Shown here: positions 18,521 through 28,317 of the stretch, piece after piece | Layout: each line of letters begins with the position of its first letter | How positions within the stretch are numbered: the first letter of the stretch is position 1 | Source: Methanobrevibacter gottschalkii DSM 11977 | GTDB taxonomy: Archaea; Methanobacteriota; Methanobacteria; Methanobacteriales; Methanobacteriaceae | Length of the DNA stretch: 64,000 bases | Assembly (NCBI RefSeq): GCF_003814835.1 | Contig: NZ_RKRG01000003.1 | Location: forward strand, 278,213 to 342,212 | Reading direction: 5' to 3' | The notes under the pieces: model-generated | Databases searched by the model: none | What the model was told of the DNA's origin: nothing | Seen by the model: only the letters and a program-made list of their open reading frames with translations | Position numbers and translations under genes: made by a program

Positions 18521-19180
18521 ATGATTAACAATGATTGGGATTTAGCTTTAAATGATGAATTTGAAAAAGATTACTTTTTGAAAATTAAAGATTTTGTCAG
18601 TGAAGAATATAACTCAAAAACAATTTATCCTCCTTATGAGGATATATTTAATTCATTTAAATTAACTCCATTGAGTAATACAAAAGTTGTTATTTTAGGC
18701 CAGGATCCTTATCATGAGGAAGGTCAAGCTCATGGACTTGCATTTTCAACTCCGGAGGGCAGACCAATTCCCAGATCCTTAAAAAATATTTTTAAAGAAA
18801 TTAATAATGAGTATTCTTATCCAATTCCAGAGTCAGGCTGTTTGGAAAAATGGGCAAAGCAGGGTGTATTTTTATTAAATACTGTTTTAACAGTTGAAAA
18901 GGGCAATGCAAATTCTCACAGTAATTGCGGTTGGCAAACTTTTACAGATAATGTAATTAGAATATTGAATAACCAAACAAGACCTATTGTATTTTTGCTT
19001 TGGGGAAAACAGGCTGAAAAGAAAAAAGAATTAATAACAAATCCAAACCATTTAGTTCTAATTACATCTCACCCTTCTCCATTTTCAGCAAGAAGAGGTT
19101 TTTTAGGATCTAATCATTTTAAATTAGCTAATAAATTTTTAAAGGAAAATAATATTGATGAAATTAATTGGAAATTGTAA
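18521..19180 (+). CDS. ung: Uracil-DNA glycosylase, family 1
   Basis: A 219-residue enzyme, close to the usual length. D62, Y64 and H65 lie in 'GQDPYH', the water-activating loop, and H184 in 'HPSPFSARRG' is the DNA-intercalation and catalytic loop. 'AFSTPEG' is also conserved. It excises uracil from DNA to start base-excision repair. Family-1 UNG is a bacterial/eukaryal/viral type uncommon in archaea, so transfer is likely. The ATG at 18521 is preferred over an upstream TTG. Confidence 0.92.
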   Translation: MINNDWDLALNDEFEKDYFLKIKDFVSEEYNSKTIYPPYEDIFNSFKLTPLSNTKVVILGQDPYHEEGQAHGLAFSTPEGRPIPRSLKNIFKEINNEYSYPIPESGCLEKWAKQGVFLLNTVLTVEKGNANSHSNCGWQTFTDNVIRILNNQTRPIVFLLWGKQAEKKKELITNPNHLVLITSHPSPFSARRGFLGSNHFKLANKFLKENNIDEINWKL

Positions 19181-19259
19181 ATATTTTACATCAAATATGC
19201 GTTTAGTATCAGCAATTTCCATTTCATGATTATTAATTTTAAATTAAATTGCCGTTTAA

Positions 19260-19826
19260 TTAAATTATAATTTCATAATCTGTTTTTCTATTGTCTCTCA
19301 TTCTAGAATCCATATCTACTAAATCATAAACTAATGGATTAGCTATTAATATTGACCAGATTTCATAAGTCACTTGTATAAAATCATCATTTAATTTTAT
19401 ATGGTTCTGGACAATTGGGCATTTGTATGGAAATTCACTTTCATCAAATATTAAATGAAATTCCCCTTTTTTATTTAAGTGCGGTATTAATGGAAATGTT
19501 CTGCATTGTATTGGTCGGATACTGCGATCACATTTTGGAGGGTTAATACATTTAACAAGATAAATTTGACCTTTCCAAGAATGAGGATATTTAATTTCAG
19601 ATGAATCGATATAATATAACTTGTAACTATCACTATCTTCATACATTAATTCTTCACCGGGTAGAAGATATAGGGCCAAATCTTCATTATGGTAGTCGTC
19701 TGCATCATAGACACAGCATATTTCTCCACACAATTTTCCACAGTCAAAATCAACGGGAGATACTTTATCTAGACGGTCATATATTTTTCGTATTGTTTTT
19801 TTCATTTCATCTGCAGTAATTTCCAT
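19260..19826 (-). CDS. YkgJ-family cysteine cluster protein
   Basis: A 188-residue soluble protein. Cysteines at 'FDCGKLCGEICC' (about 24-33), 'VKCINPPKCDRSIRPIQCRTFPLIP' (quoted in part as CDRSIRPIQCRTFPL) and 'YKCPI' match the zinc/iron-chelating YkgJ-like family. It probably binds a metal or Fe-S cluster; the role is unknown. The start has only a weak GAG site. Confidence 0.75.
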   Translation of the reverse strand: MEITADEMKKTIRKIYDRLDKVSPVDFDCGKLCGEICCVYDADDYHNEDLALYLLPGEELMYEDSDSYKLYYIDSSEIKYPHSWKGQIYLVKCINPPKCDRSIRPIQCRTFPLIPHLNKKGEFHLIFDESEFPYKCPIVQNHIKLNDDFIQVTYEIWSILIANPLVYDLVDMDSRMRDNRKTDYEIII

Positions 19827-19915
19827 GTAAATTCAACTCAATTATTATATTTATTTTCTTATAATATTTGAAAATTGACCTAAAAAAGTAAAAAATTGAT
19901 AGAGTTTCTATCAAT

Positions 19916-21301
19916 TCATCTTCCTGTATTAAATTTGTCACTAGATTTGATTCCAATGAGTGATGCGAAAATAGCCAGTATACATGCTGCTGTACAGATT
20001 CCGCAAATAGTTTGGGAAGCTTGTATAATCATGGTTGTATACTGTGGAGATAACTCTAAATTACCCATTATCCAAGCAAATACTAAAGTTAAAAGACCTA
20101 AACTCATGGTTTGGCCGATTGTTCTCATTGTGGCTTGTGAAGCTGATGCAGTTGGGGCATCTTTAGGTGGAACGGAGCTCATTATTGCATTCATATTTGG
20201 AGATGAGAAAAGCCCCATACCAATACCTTGTAGAATCATAGCTATAATTACGAAATAAATTGGTGTTTCCCCATTTAAGAATGTTAAAATTCCAAGTGCA
20301 ATGGTGGCAATTGCCATTCCAGTTGCTGCCAGCTTTTGCGGATGTATTTTATCTGATAGTTTTCCGGCGTTCGGAGCCATTATTGCCATAATGATTGGTG
20401 TGATAATCAGTATCATTCCAGACATTTGTGCATCCCAACCCCTTACATACTGTAAATGGTAATTTAGAATTGTTGTAACGACCATTATTGCAAGATAACT
20501 GCATAATGCTGCAATATTGGATGATGTGAACTTTTTATTTTTAAATAAATTCATATTGAATACTGGGGATTTCTGTCTTAATTCATATGCTCCAAATATC
20601 ACTAATAAAATAATTCCAGTAACGGTTAATATTTTACCATTTGTTGTAATTAAAGTAGTGAATCCGTAAATGAATAATAAAATTCCAATAGCATATATTA
20701 TTGATCCAACTTTATCAATTGTATCATGCTGATATGTCTTCCATTCTTGTGGTATTTTTAATATTAATAATATTATGCATAATACTAAAAATGGAATTAC
20801 AAAGTAAAACATTGCTCTCCAACCCAAGTTATGTACTAAAAACCCACAAATAACCGGTGAAAGTGATGTTGCAAGATAAACACCAGTCACTGTAAAACCC
20901 AAAGCTTTTCCTCTGTTCTGAGGTTTAACTGCATGAACTACCATTGCCATTGCAGATACATTTAAAAATGCAACTCCTGCACCTTGAATGATTCTAAATA
21001 TTAAGAATGATTCAGTTGAAAATGCAAGACAAGCTCCAATTGAACCTAATAGGAATACAGTAATTCCTGCAAGTAGTGATTTTTTAACACCAAATTTTCC
21101 TGAAATTTGCCCTGCCGGAACTGTAAATACAGCAACAACAAGGAAAAATATAGTAGGCACCCAATTTTGAATAACGTTATTCATAGCAAAATCCTGTGCT
21201 ATTGCTGGAACGCCTATTATTATACCATTTGATAAAAACACTGCAAAAAATGAAGTTATAAATGATACAAATATTACATATGTTTCAAATTCAATTTTCA
21301 T
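19916..21301 (-). CDS. MFS drug transporter, DHA2 (EmrB/QacA) type
   Basis: A 461-residue polytopic membrane protein with about 14 hydrophobic helices. 'GVPAIAQDFAMNNVIQNWVPTIFFLVVAVF' and 'FRIIQGAGVAFLNVSAMAMVVHAV' (each read in part) are typical of the DHA2 multidrug efflux group. GAGGGT precedes the ATG. It lies 13 bases downstream of a MarR regulator on the same strand, which suggests regulator-controlled efflux of a toxic compound. Confidence 0.85.
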   Translation of the reverse strand: MKIEFETYVIFVSFITSFFAVFLSNGIIIGVPAIAQDFAMNNVIQNWVPTIFFLVVAVFTVPAGQISGKFGVKKSLLAGITVFLLGSIGACLAFSTESFLIFRIIQGAGVAFLNVSAMAMVVHAVKPQNRGKALGFTVTGVYLATSLSPVICGFLVHNLGWRAMFYFVIPFLVLCIILLILKIPQEWKTYQHDTIDKVGSIIYAIGILLFIYGFTTLITTNGKILTVTGIILLVIFGAYELRQKSPVFNMNLFKNKKFTSSNIAALCSYLAIMVVTTILNYHLQYVRGWDAQMSGMILIITPIIMAIMAPNAGKLSDKIHPQKLAATGMAIATIALGILTFLNGETPIYFVIIAMILQGIGMGLFSSPNMNAIMSSVPPKDAPTASASQATMRTIGQTMSLGLLTLVFAWIMGNLELSPQYTTMIIQASQTICGICTAACILAIFASLIGIKSSDKFNTGR

Positions 21302-21314
21302 AATTTACCCTCTA

Positions 21315-21758
21315 TTAGTTATTGTCAATAAGTTTCATACCATTAATTGCTATCTGTCTAATTTTTTCTTTTAATTCATAATCATTTTCATCAATTCCAA
21401 CCTTAATTTCCCAATCAAGTGAAATTTTTCTTATTTTTGGAATTAATTCATCAGCTTTTTTTGTTGTTTTTAACATATATTTACGTCTGTTTTCAGGATT
21501 CATATTTCTAGTGATATATCCGTTGTTTTCAAGTTTTTTAAGGGATTTAGCAACATTTGCTTTACTTTCACCATAAATATTGACTAAGTCATCTTGTGAA
21601 CAGTTAGGATTATCATGAATCAGCATTATATAACGTACTTCACGACCTAAATTAAGTTCCTGGATTTGTGAATTGAGGTATTTTAACTGATTTTTTGATA
21701 TATTATGAATCCATCCAATTATTGGAGCATTATCAAAAACATCCGGACTTTTATCCAT
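21315..21758 (-). CDS. MarR-family transcriptional regulator
   Basis: A 147-residue winged-helix protein. 'CSQDDLVNIYGESKANVAKSLKKLENNGYI' (about 54-83, in part) is the helix-turn-helix and the wing follows in 'RNMNPENRRKYML'. It is the first gene of an operon with the DHA2 efflux pump, so it is probably a ligand-responsive repressor of both. Two inverted repeats overlap its promoter. GGTGAT precedes the ATG. Confidence 0.87.
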   Translation of the reverse strand: MDKSPDVFDNAPIIGWIHNISKNQLKYLNSQIQELNLGREVRYIMLIHDNPNCSQDDLVNIYGESKANVAKSLKKLENNGYITRNMNPENRRKYMLKTTKKADELIPKIRKISLDWEIKVGIDENDYELKEKIRQIAINGMKLIDNN

Positions 21759-21802
21759 ATTTTATCACCTAAATTATTATATTCGAATAAAGCAATATAA
21801 AT

Positions 21803-21833
21803 GTTTCTAATGAAACTGTTGTTAATGAAACAA
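21803..21833. promoter_or_regulatory. Candidate MarR operator pair
   Basis: Two adjacent dyads, GTTTC-TAAT-GAAAC (21803-21816) and TTGTT-AATGA-AACAA (21819-21833), lie 45-75 bases upstream of the marR start. They overlap a TATA-like element read on the minus strand (TTTATATTGC). Binding by MarR is inferred. Confidence 0.45.
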
Positions 21834-21916
21834 TAATGTTGCCTACCAGAAAATAATTTAAAGTAATATGGTCAAATATATAACTAATTTATAAAATGTT
21901 TTATGAGGTATGGTTT

Positions 21917-22216
21917 ATGAATAAAATTGAAATCGAATTAACCGATGAACAATTAGAAAAAGTAAAACAATTGGAAGCACAGAACATTAGTGTTGGACAA
22001 GCTATTGACATGCTTTTTGAAGTAAAGGAGAAGGCATTATTTGAAATTGAGAAAATTGAAAAATCAGGTTTGATAGATAAAGTTTCAAATATTAATGTTA
22101 ATAATAAAACTGAAAACCTGGAAGAAAATTATGGTGATTCTGAAAAAACTTATGAAATGGAAGTTCAAGACATCAAACACAGAATTAAATGGGGTAAAGA
22201 CTTCTTTAAATTCTAA
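21917..22216 (+). CDS. Small hypothetical protein
   Basis: A 99-residue charged, helical soluble protein. The ATG at 21917 is chosen because GAGGT lies 7 bases upstream, although an in-frame ATG exists at 21896. The N-terminal 'KIEIELTDEQLEKVKQLEAQNISVGQAIDML' (in part) looks like a short helical domain of a ribbon-helix-helix or coiled-coil kind. The C-terminus ends 'RIKWGKDFFKF'. I do not recognise a family. Confidence 0.55.
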   Translation: MNKIEIELTDEQLEKVKQLEAQNISVGQAIDMLFEVKEKALFEIEKIEKSGLIDKVSNINVNNKTENLEENYGDSEKTYEMEVQDIKHRIKWGKDFFKF

Positions 22217-22268
22217 CTTTTCTTTTTTTTAAATTTTAATAGTCATTATTTAACTTCTGGGTGTAAAA

Positions 22269-22955
22269 TTGAATAGAAAGACAAAAATAATAATTATTGC
22301 AATTTTTTTAATTATAGCAAGCATATTATTCGTTGGAAATAGATTTTTCATACCGCATTATGAAACTATTGCAGACACTGATATAGGTACTGTAGAAGTG
22401 GCTACTTATGGAAATGCAAATGCTACAAAATGCATTGCATTAATTACTGGAATTCATCCAAGGGAAACACTGGCTATTAATCCGGAAATTGATGCAGCAA
22501 AACAATTTGCAAATGATGATGTTAAAATAATTCATTATAAAGTCACTGTTACAAAAAATGCACAGGACTATAGTAAAGGACGTGCAAATGGTGAAAGTCT
22601 TGTTCATAATTATGTAAATCCGAATGTTACTGCTTCTGATGCTGATGCTGTTATTATTAGTCATTCACATATTCCTGAATATGGTGAAGGATTTTATGTA
22701 GCTACTCCAGCAATGGACAATGCATCTGTTAAAATAGGTGAGAATATAAATCAATCAAGTGATTTTAATTATTATCCGGTCACCGGTAATGAAACATACA
22801 AATCAACTTCTGCTGTGCTTGTTTCAAAACCGATTGCTGAAGCAGGTTATCCAACATTTGTATATGAAGTTCCAGAAAATGTCATGGAATTTATTATAAC
22901 TGGCAAAACAAAGGATTTATTCCAGTTAATTATTGAAAATACTTATGATAATTGA
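22269..22955 (+). CDS. Membrane-anchored M14-like (succinylglutamate desuccinylase type) protein
   Basis: A 228-residue protein starting with TTG, preceded by GGGTGT. Residues 5-25 form a membrane anchor. 'LITGIHPRETLA' supplies an H-x-x-E zinc motif as in M14 carboxypeptidase or deacylase folds, 'VIISHSHIPEYGEG' could supply the third ligand, and 'FVYEVPEN' the general-base Glu. It is an extracytoplasmic metal-dependent deacylase or peptidase by inference. It sits 41 bases before the flavoprotein gene. Confidence 0.6.
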   Translation: MNRKTKIIIIAIFLIIASILFVGNRFFIPHYETIADTDIGTVEVATYGNANATKCIALITGIHPRETLAINPEIDAAKQFANDDVKIIHYKVTVTKNAQDYSKGRANGESLVHNYVNPNVTASDADAVIISHSHIPEYGEGFYVATPAMDNASVKIGENINQSSDFNYYPVTGNETYKSTSAVLVSKPIAEAGYPTFVYEVPENVMEFIITGKTKDLFQLIIENTYDN

Positions 22956-22996
22956 ATATATGATTTTAAAAAACAATTAAATTAGAGGTTAATTTT

Positions 22997-24451
22997 ATGG
23001 ATTATGATGTTATTTATATCGGAAGTGGAAATGCGGCATGGCAAGGAGGCCGTTTTTTAAGAAAAGCGGGTCTTAAAATATTGATTATTGAAGAAAGTTT
23101 ATTTGGAGGAGCATGTGCAAACAGAGGTTGTAACTCCAAAGCATTGCTTGATGCACCATATGAAATTAAAGCATTGGCGGATAATTTTGAAGGAGTTGGA
23201 AAATCTGGTAATTTTGAAGTAAATTGGCCGGATTTAATGAAATTCAAACAACAACGTATTTCTGGAATGTCTAAATTTTTAGATGGTAAATTTAAAGAAT
23301 ATGATTTGGATGTTGCACATGGAAAAGGAATACTTGTCGATGAACATACAGTTAAGGTAGGTGATGACACATTCACCACAGATAAAATTGTAATCTGCAC
23401 AGGTTTAAAACCTGTTATTCCAGATATTAAGGGAAAAGAGTATTTGCATGATAGTACTGATTTTTTGGATATTGCAGAACTTCCAAAGCATACTATTATC
23501 ATAGGGGCAGGATTTGTGGGCATGGAATTCGCATCAATAATTGCGGAAGCAGGTCTTGAAGCAGATGTAATTATTCGAGGAAATATGGCTTTAAAATATT
23601 TTCACCAACCTTATGTTCAAAATGTTATTGAAATTCTAAAAAAGAAGAATATTCGTTTCCATTTCAACCAAACTGTAAAAGAAATCATTAAAGATAATAA
23701 TGTCATAATTGATGATCCTGAAAGTAAAGTTTCAAATGTTGAAAACTCAATGAATAGTGATGAGCTCCTGAGAGATCCTCAAGCAAAAATAAATAACAAG
23801 GCATATGAAAATGCTTTTACTGTTAATCTTGATAGTGGATGCAGTATAACTGGAGATTATGTTATTGCAGCTATGGGAAGGGAAGCTAATGTAGAGGATA
23901 TTGGTCTTGAAAATGTGGGATTAACATATACTAAAAAAGGAATCAAAGTAAATGGTCACTTACAGACAGCCGTTTCCAATATCTATGCTTCAGGAGATGT
24001 TGCAGATGTAGGCATTGCTAAACTTGTAACTGTTGCAATACATCACTCCAAATATCTCGCAAAAGAGTTATTGGGTAAGGCAGATGAAATTACTTATCCA
24101 GTTATCCCGGCAGTTGCATATACTATTCCTAGAATTGCAACAGTTGGTGTTCCGGCATATATTGCAGAGGAAAGTGATGATTATGATGTTCACACTATAA
24201 GATATGGTAATTCCTATTCACTTGAACTTAAAAATGATAGGACTGCTGAGGCAAAAGTAATTGTTGATAAAGATTTAAATATTGTCGGTGCTGAAATATA
24301 TGCGGCAGATGCAGAAAATGTAGCAAATATGTTTACATTTATTATTAATAAAAAAATAACCTTAAAAGATCTTGATGAGATGATTTATGCATTCCCATCA
24401 AGCAGTTCCGTATGCTTGTATAAATTACATAATATTCATTATAAATTATAG
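22997..24451 (+). CDS. Pyridine nucleotide-disulfide oxidoreductase
   Basis: A 484-residue FAD enzyme of the class I disulfide reductase family. 'IGSGNAA' (8-14) binds FAD; C40 and C45 ('GACANRGCNSK') are the redox-active disulfide; 'IIGAGFVGMEFASI' binds NAD(P)H; 'ASGDVADVG' is the FAD ribityl motif. The C-terminal HPTxxE catalytic dyad of lipoamide or mercuric reductases is replaced by 'FPSSSSV', so the substrate probably differs. GAGGT precedes the ATG. Confidence 0.85.
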   Translation: MDYDVIYIGSGNAAWQGGRFLRKAGLKILIIEESLFGGACANRGCNSKALLDAPYEIKALADNFEGVGKSGNFEVNWPDLMKFKQQRISGMSKFLDGKFKEYDLDVAHGKGILVDEHTVKVGDDTFTTDKIVICTGLKPVIPDIKGKEYLHDSTDFLDIAELPKHTIIIGAGFVGMEFASIIAEAGLEADVIIRGNMALKYFHQPYVQNVIEILKKKNIRFHFNQTVKEIIKDNNVIIDDPESKVSNVENSMNSDELLRDPQAKINNKAYENAFTVNLDSGCSITGDYVIAAMGREANVEDIGLENVGLTYTKKGIKVNGHLQTAVSNIYASGDVADVGIAKLVTVAIHHSKYLAKELLGKADEITYPVIPAVAYTIPRIATVGVPAYIAEESDDYDVHTIRYGNSYSLELKNDRTAEAKVIVDKDLNIVGAEIYAADAENVANMFTFIINKKITLKDLDEMIYAFPSSSSVCLYKLHNIHYKL

Positions 24452-24476
24452 TGTTTAACACTATTCTCTATTTTTA
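24448..24476 (+). terminator. Palindromic terminator
   Basis: ATAGTGTT (24448-24455) and AACACTAT (24457-24464) form a perfect stem overlapping the stop codon, followed by a short T-run. Confidence 0.5.
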
Positions 24477-24593
24477 AGGTTGTTTTAAAAAGTTTCTTTT
24501 GTTGTTTTTTATTATTTTTATATTTGATGCATGATTTAGATTTTCTAAAATTATGGAGTATTTTTGTTTATTTAAAAAAGATTATATGTTTGT

Positions 24594-24607
24594 TTTGTAT
24601 ATAAGTA
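24594..24607 (+). promoter_or_regulatory. TATA box of adhesin-like gene
   Basis: TTGTATATAAGTAA lies about 85-95 bases before the ATG at 24689 and fits the archaeal TATA consensus. It would give a leader of about 60 bases. Confidence 0.4.
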
Positions 24608-24688
24608 ATAGTATTGTTGAATATTTAATATGTTAATAATTTATTTTAAATATTTTTATTGTAATGTAATTTGAAAAGAGATGTTAAA

Positions 24689-27643
24689 ATGAATAAAAAA
24701 ATATTAATTTTACTTTTAATAGCTATTTTAACATTTTCCGTAGCTACCGTTAGTGCATCAGATAATACAACTGATGACTCTGTTATTGATTCATCTAATC
24801 GAGATGTTGTTAGCGTAGATGATAATAATGTTGTTAGTGATGAATATGCGGTTAATAAAGTTTCTAATGGGGCGCTGGCTGATGTTAATGGTGAAGAAAA
24901 TGTAAATAATGATGTTGATATGGTTATAGATCCTATAAATAATGTATCTGTACTTCAAGGCGATAATGTTGATGTGAACATTACTGTTAAGAATATAGGG
25001 GAAAATAATGCTTCTAATGTTACAGTTAATTTTGAATTACCGGATGGATTTTCATTAATTGATTCTAATAATGTATCAGATAATACTTGGCATATAGGCG
25101 ATTTGCAGTCAAGTAAATCTACTAACATCACTGTTAAATTAAATAATAGTGGAATTAATAATGGTGATTATGTTATTAACTTAACACTAAGAGCTAATGA
25201 AGGGATTGAAGAAATTTTTAAACAGAATGTAACTGTTAATGTTATAAAAAAACTTATTCAAACAAACTTAACTATTGATTTTGATAAAGAGTCATATGTA
25301 TATGGTGATGATGTTGGAATTGATGTTAAGTTACCTGATGATGCTACTGGTAATGTGACTATAAAAATCAATGGCACAGAAAATAATGCAAGTATTAATG
25401 AGGTATTGATTTTATCTAATTTGACTCCTGGCAATTATGAAGTTAATGTTACCTATAGTGGGGATGATAAATATAATGGAAGCTCTGGTAAGGCTAGATT
25501 CACAATATCCAAAGCCAACACAACAGCTGCAATTGATATTGTCAGTATTAAAGTTGATGATGAGTTAAATATTACTATTAATTATGATTCTGAAATTAAT
25601 GGTAATGCCACTATTTATGTGGATAATATTAAAAATCAAACAATTGAAATTATTGATGGAAATGGAAATGTTACTATTAAAGGATTATCCAAAGGAATGT
25701 ATGATATTAAAGTAGCATTTGATGGAAATGATTGTTATAATTCATCCGAAACTAACAAAACTATTGAAATATCTAAAAACACAGTAAACATGTTGATCAA
25801 TGTAGGAGATATTGTTTATGGTAATGATTTGGTTATTAACCTCAAATTACCTGATAACTTAACTTCAAATGTCACTGTAAGTTTGGGTGATATTAATAGA
25901 AGTATTAATTGCAGCGGCAATGTAACATTTAAAGATATGAATGCTGGAAATTATACTGCAATTGTAAGTTATGGCGGTGATGAAAATTACTTTAATGAAA
26001 CAAAATATGTTGATTTTAAAATATATAAAGCTAGTACACAAACTACTGTCAATACATCAGATATTAATATAGGCGGAGTGTTAAATGTCAGTGTTGATCC
26101 TAAAATTGATGGAACAGCTACTGTTTATTTAAATGGAACTAAATATTCAGATGATATTGTAATAGTTAATGGTAGTGGAAATGTTGTTATTTCAAATTTA
26201 ATCGAAGGAACTTATAATGTTCTTGCTGTATTTAATGGAAATGATAATTATAATTCCTCATTAACCAATAAATCCATTAAAGTATCAAGAAATGTTTTTA
26301 ACATTACTGTTAATGTTACTGATGTTTGTTATGGTCAAGATGTAATAATTAATATTACATTGCCTGGTGATGTTACCAACACAGTAGATGTTGTTTTTGG
26401 TTATAACTCTCAAAATATTAATCTTGAAAATGGTGTTGGAACTGTTAAATTTAGTGATTTGGATGTGGGAAATTATAATGCAACTGTGATATATTATGGT
26501 GATGCTAAATACTTAAAAAGCACTCAAATCATTAGTTTCAATGTTACTAAAGCTAAACCAACAGTTGATGTTAATATTTCAGGCAATAAGCTTGGTCAGG
26601 ATTTAGTTATAAATATTGCATTGCCTAGTGATGTAAAAAATAATGTTACTGTTGGAATAGACAATATCTCTCAAGATGTTAAAGTTACAAATGGTGTGGG
26701 TAAGGCAATATTTAAAGATTTAACAATTGGAGAGCATGTTTTGATAATTGATTATAGTGGTGATTCTAACTACTTGAATACTACTGAAGGAATTTATTTC
26801 AATGTATCTAAAGCAATACCGGTCATTGATATTGATGTTAAAAACATATATGTTAAAGGTAAGGAAGTTATAGATATAGCTCTTCCAGATGATGCAACAG
26901 GTTCTGTAACTATTTTTATTAATGGAGTTGAACAAAAAACAGTTAATGATAACATTAGCAGCATTGTTTTAACCAAATCTGGTTTGGCTGCCGGAACTTA
27001 TAATGTGATGGTTAGCTATACTGGAGATTCTAAATATGAATCTGCAAATACAACTGTTCAATTTAAAGTTTCAAAGTACAAAGCTAAATTGACCGCATCA
27101 TCAAAAACTTATAATGTTAAAGTAAAAACCAAATATTACTACATTACTTTAAAAAACAACAAGAATAAAGTAATGAAAAAGATTAAAGTCTATTTGAAAG
27201 TTAATGGTGTAACATATTCCGCTACAACTAATAGCTATGGTAAAGCATCTTTCAAACTTAGTAAATTAACTAAAAAAGGAACATATGATGCTTTAATTAC
27301 ATATAAAGGCACTAGTTACTATAATAAATTAACTAAAAAAGTTACTATTGCGGTTAAAGCAACTCCAAAATTAACTGCTTATTCTGCAAAATTGAAAAAA
27401 TCTGTTAATGCCAAAAAATATAGTGTAACTTTGAGAACAGACAAATATAAAGCAATGAAATATACAAAAGTTACTTTAAAAGTTAATGGTAAAATCTATA
27501 CTTTAAAAACAAATAGTTTAGGTAAAGCAACTTTTAAAATTACTAATTTGAATAAAAAAGCTAAATTCCTTGCAGTTATTAGTTATTCTGGTAGTAAATA
27601 CTATTATTCTGCAACTAAAAAAGTGATATTGACAGTCAGGTAG
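24689..27643 (+). CDS. Secreted adhesin-like protein with DUF11 and Ig-like repeats
   Basis: A 984-residue protein. The ATG at 24689 gives a textbook signal peptide (MNKKILILLLIAILTFSVA...SAS). A DUF11-like domain near residues 85-190 is followed by about seven 90-residue Ig-like repeats ending 'GxYxVxVxYxGDxxYxxS'. The last about 190 residues are lysine-rich Ig-like domains ('KLTASSKTYNVKVKTKYYY...') instead of a membrane anchor. They could bind the cell wall electrostatically. It is a surface protein distinct in architecture from the two beta-helix adhesins in the window. Confidence 0.85.
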   Translation: MNKKILILLLIAILTFSVATVSASDNTTDDSVIDSSNRDVVSVDDNNVVSDEYAVNKVSNGALADVNGEENVNNDVDMVIDPINNVSVLQGDNVDVNITVKNIGENNASNVTVNFELPDGFSLIDSNNVSDNTWHIGDLQSSKSTNITVKLNNSGINNGDYVINLTLRANEGIEEIFKQNVTVNVIKKLIQTNLTIDFDKESYVYGDDVGIDVKLPDDATGNVTIKINGTENNASINEVLILSNLTPGNYEVNVTYSGDDKYNGSSGKARFTISKANTTAAIDIVSIKVDDELNITINYDSEINGNATIYVDNIKNQTIEIIDGNGNVTIKGLSKGMYDIKVAFDGNDCYNSSETNKTIEISKNTVNMLINVGDIVYGNDLVINLKLPDNLTSNVTVSLGDINRSINCSGNVTFKDMNAGNYTAIVSYGGDENYFNETKYVDFKIYKASTQTTVNTSDINIGGVLNVSVDPKIDGTATVYLNGTKYSDDIVIVNGSGNVVISNLIEGTYNVLAVFNGNDNYNSSLTNKSIKVSRNVFNITVNVTDVCYGQDVIINITLPGDVTNTVDVVFGYNSQNINLENGVGTVKFSDLDVGNYNATVIYYGDAKYLKSTQIISFNVTKAKPTVDVNISGNKLGQDLVINIALPSDVKNNVTVGIDNISQDVKVTNGVGKAIFKDLTIGEHVLIIDYSGDSNYLNTTEGIYFNVSKAIPVIDIDVKNIYVKGKEVIDIALPDDATGSVTIFINGVEQKTVNDNISSIVLTKSGLAAGTYNVMVSYTGDSKYESANTTVQFKVSKYKAKLTASSKTYNVKVKTKYYYITLKNNKNKVMKKIKVYLKVNGVTYSATTNSYGKASFKLSKLTKKGTYDALITYKGTSYYNKLTKKVTIAVKATPKLTAYSAKLKKSVNAKKYSVTLRTDKYKAMKYTKVTLKVNGKIYTLKTNSLGKATFKITNLNKKAKFLAVISYSGSKYYYSATKKVILTVR

Positions 27644-27833
27644 ATATGATTTAATATTTACCATACTTTCTTTTTTTTAAAATATTTTCCAGTTGTACTT
27701 TTAATTGATTATCTTTTTTTAAAACAGTTACTGGATAGTTAGGTTATTTTTTTAGAATCATAAAGTTTATATTTTATCTTAATATTAACTATCAATTGTA
27801 ATATTTTTCTTAAAAATTTATTTTGGTGTTTTT

Positions 27834-28316
27834 ATGTCTCAGTTTTCAATTAGGTTTGCAGAAAAAGAAGATGTTTCTTTAGTTTTGCAATTTATAACAG
27901 AATTGGCAGAATATGAAAAAATGTTGAATGAAGTAATAGCTAGTGAAGAATTATTGAATGAATGGATTTTTGATAAAAAAGTTGCAGAAGTTATATTTGC
28001 AATGGAGGATGATAAAGAAATTGGTTTTGCATTATTTTTCCATAATTTTTCAACATTCTTAGGTCGTGGAGGCATATATCTTGAAGATTTATATGTAAAA
28101 CCTGAATATCGTGGAAAAGGATATGGTAAAAATTTAATTAAAAGATTAGCAGAAATTGCTGTTGATAGGGGTTGCGGAAGATTAGAATGGTGGTGTCTGG
28201 ATTGGAATCGAACAAGTATTGAGTTTTACTTATCTCTTGGAGCTGAACCAATGGAAGATTGGACTGTATATAGAATTAGCGGAGATACATTAGAAGAATT
28301 AGGAAAAAAAGAATAA
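27834..28316 (+). CDS. GNAT N-acetyltransferase (diamine/thialysine type)
   Basis: A 160-residue protein. 'IYLEDLYVKPEYRGKGYGKNLIKRL' (in part, 80-105) is the acetyl-CoA motif A, and 'LEWWCLDWNRTSIEFYLSLGAEPM' resembles spermidine or thialysine acetyltransferases. GGTG precedes the ATG. It is convergent with the next gene with a 1-base gap. The substrate is inferred from family resemblance only. Confidence 0.85.
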   Translation: MSQFSIRFAEKEDVSLVLQFITELAEYEKMLNEVIASEELLNEWIFDKKVAEVIFAMEDDKEIGFALFFHNFSTFLGRGGIYLEDLYVKPEYRGKGYGKNLIKRLAEIAVDRGCGRLEWWCLDWNRTSIEFYLSLGAEPMEDWTVYRISGDTLEELGKKE

Positions 28317-28317
28317 T

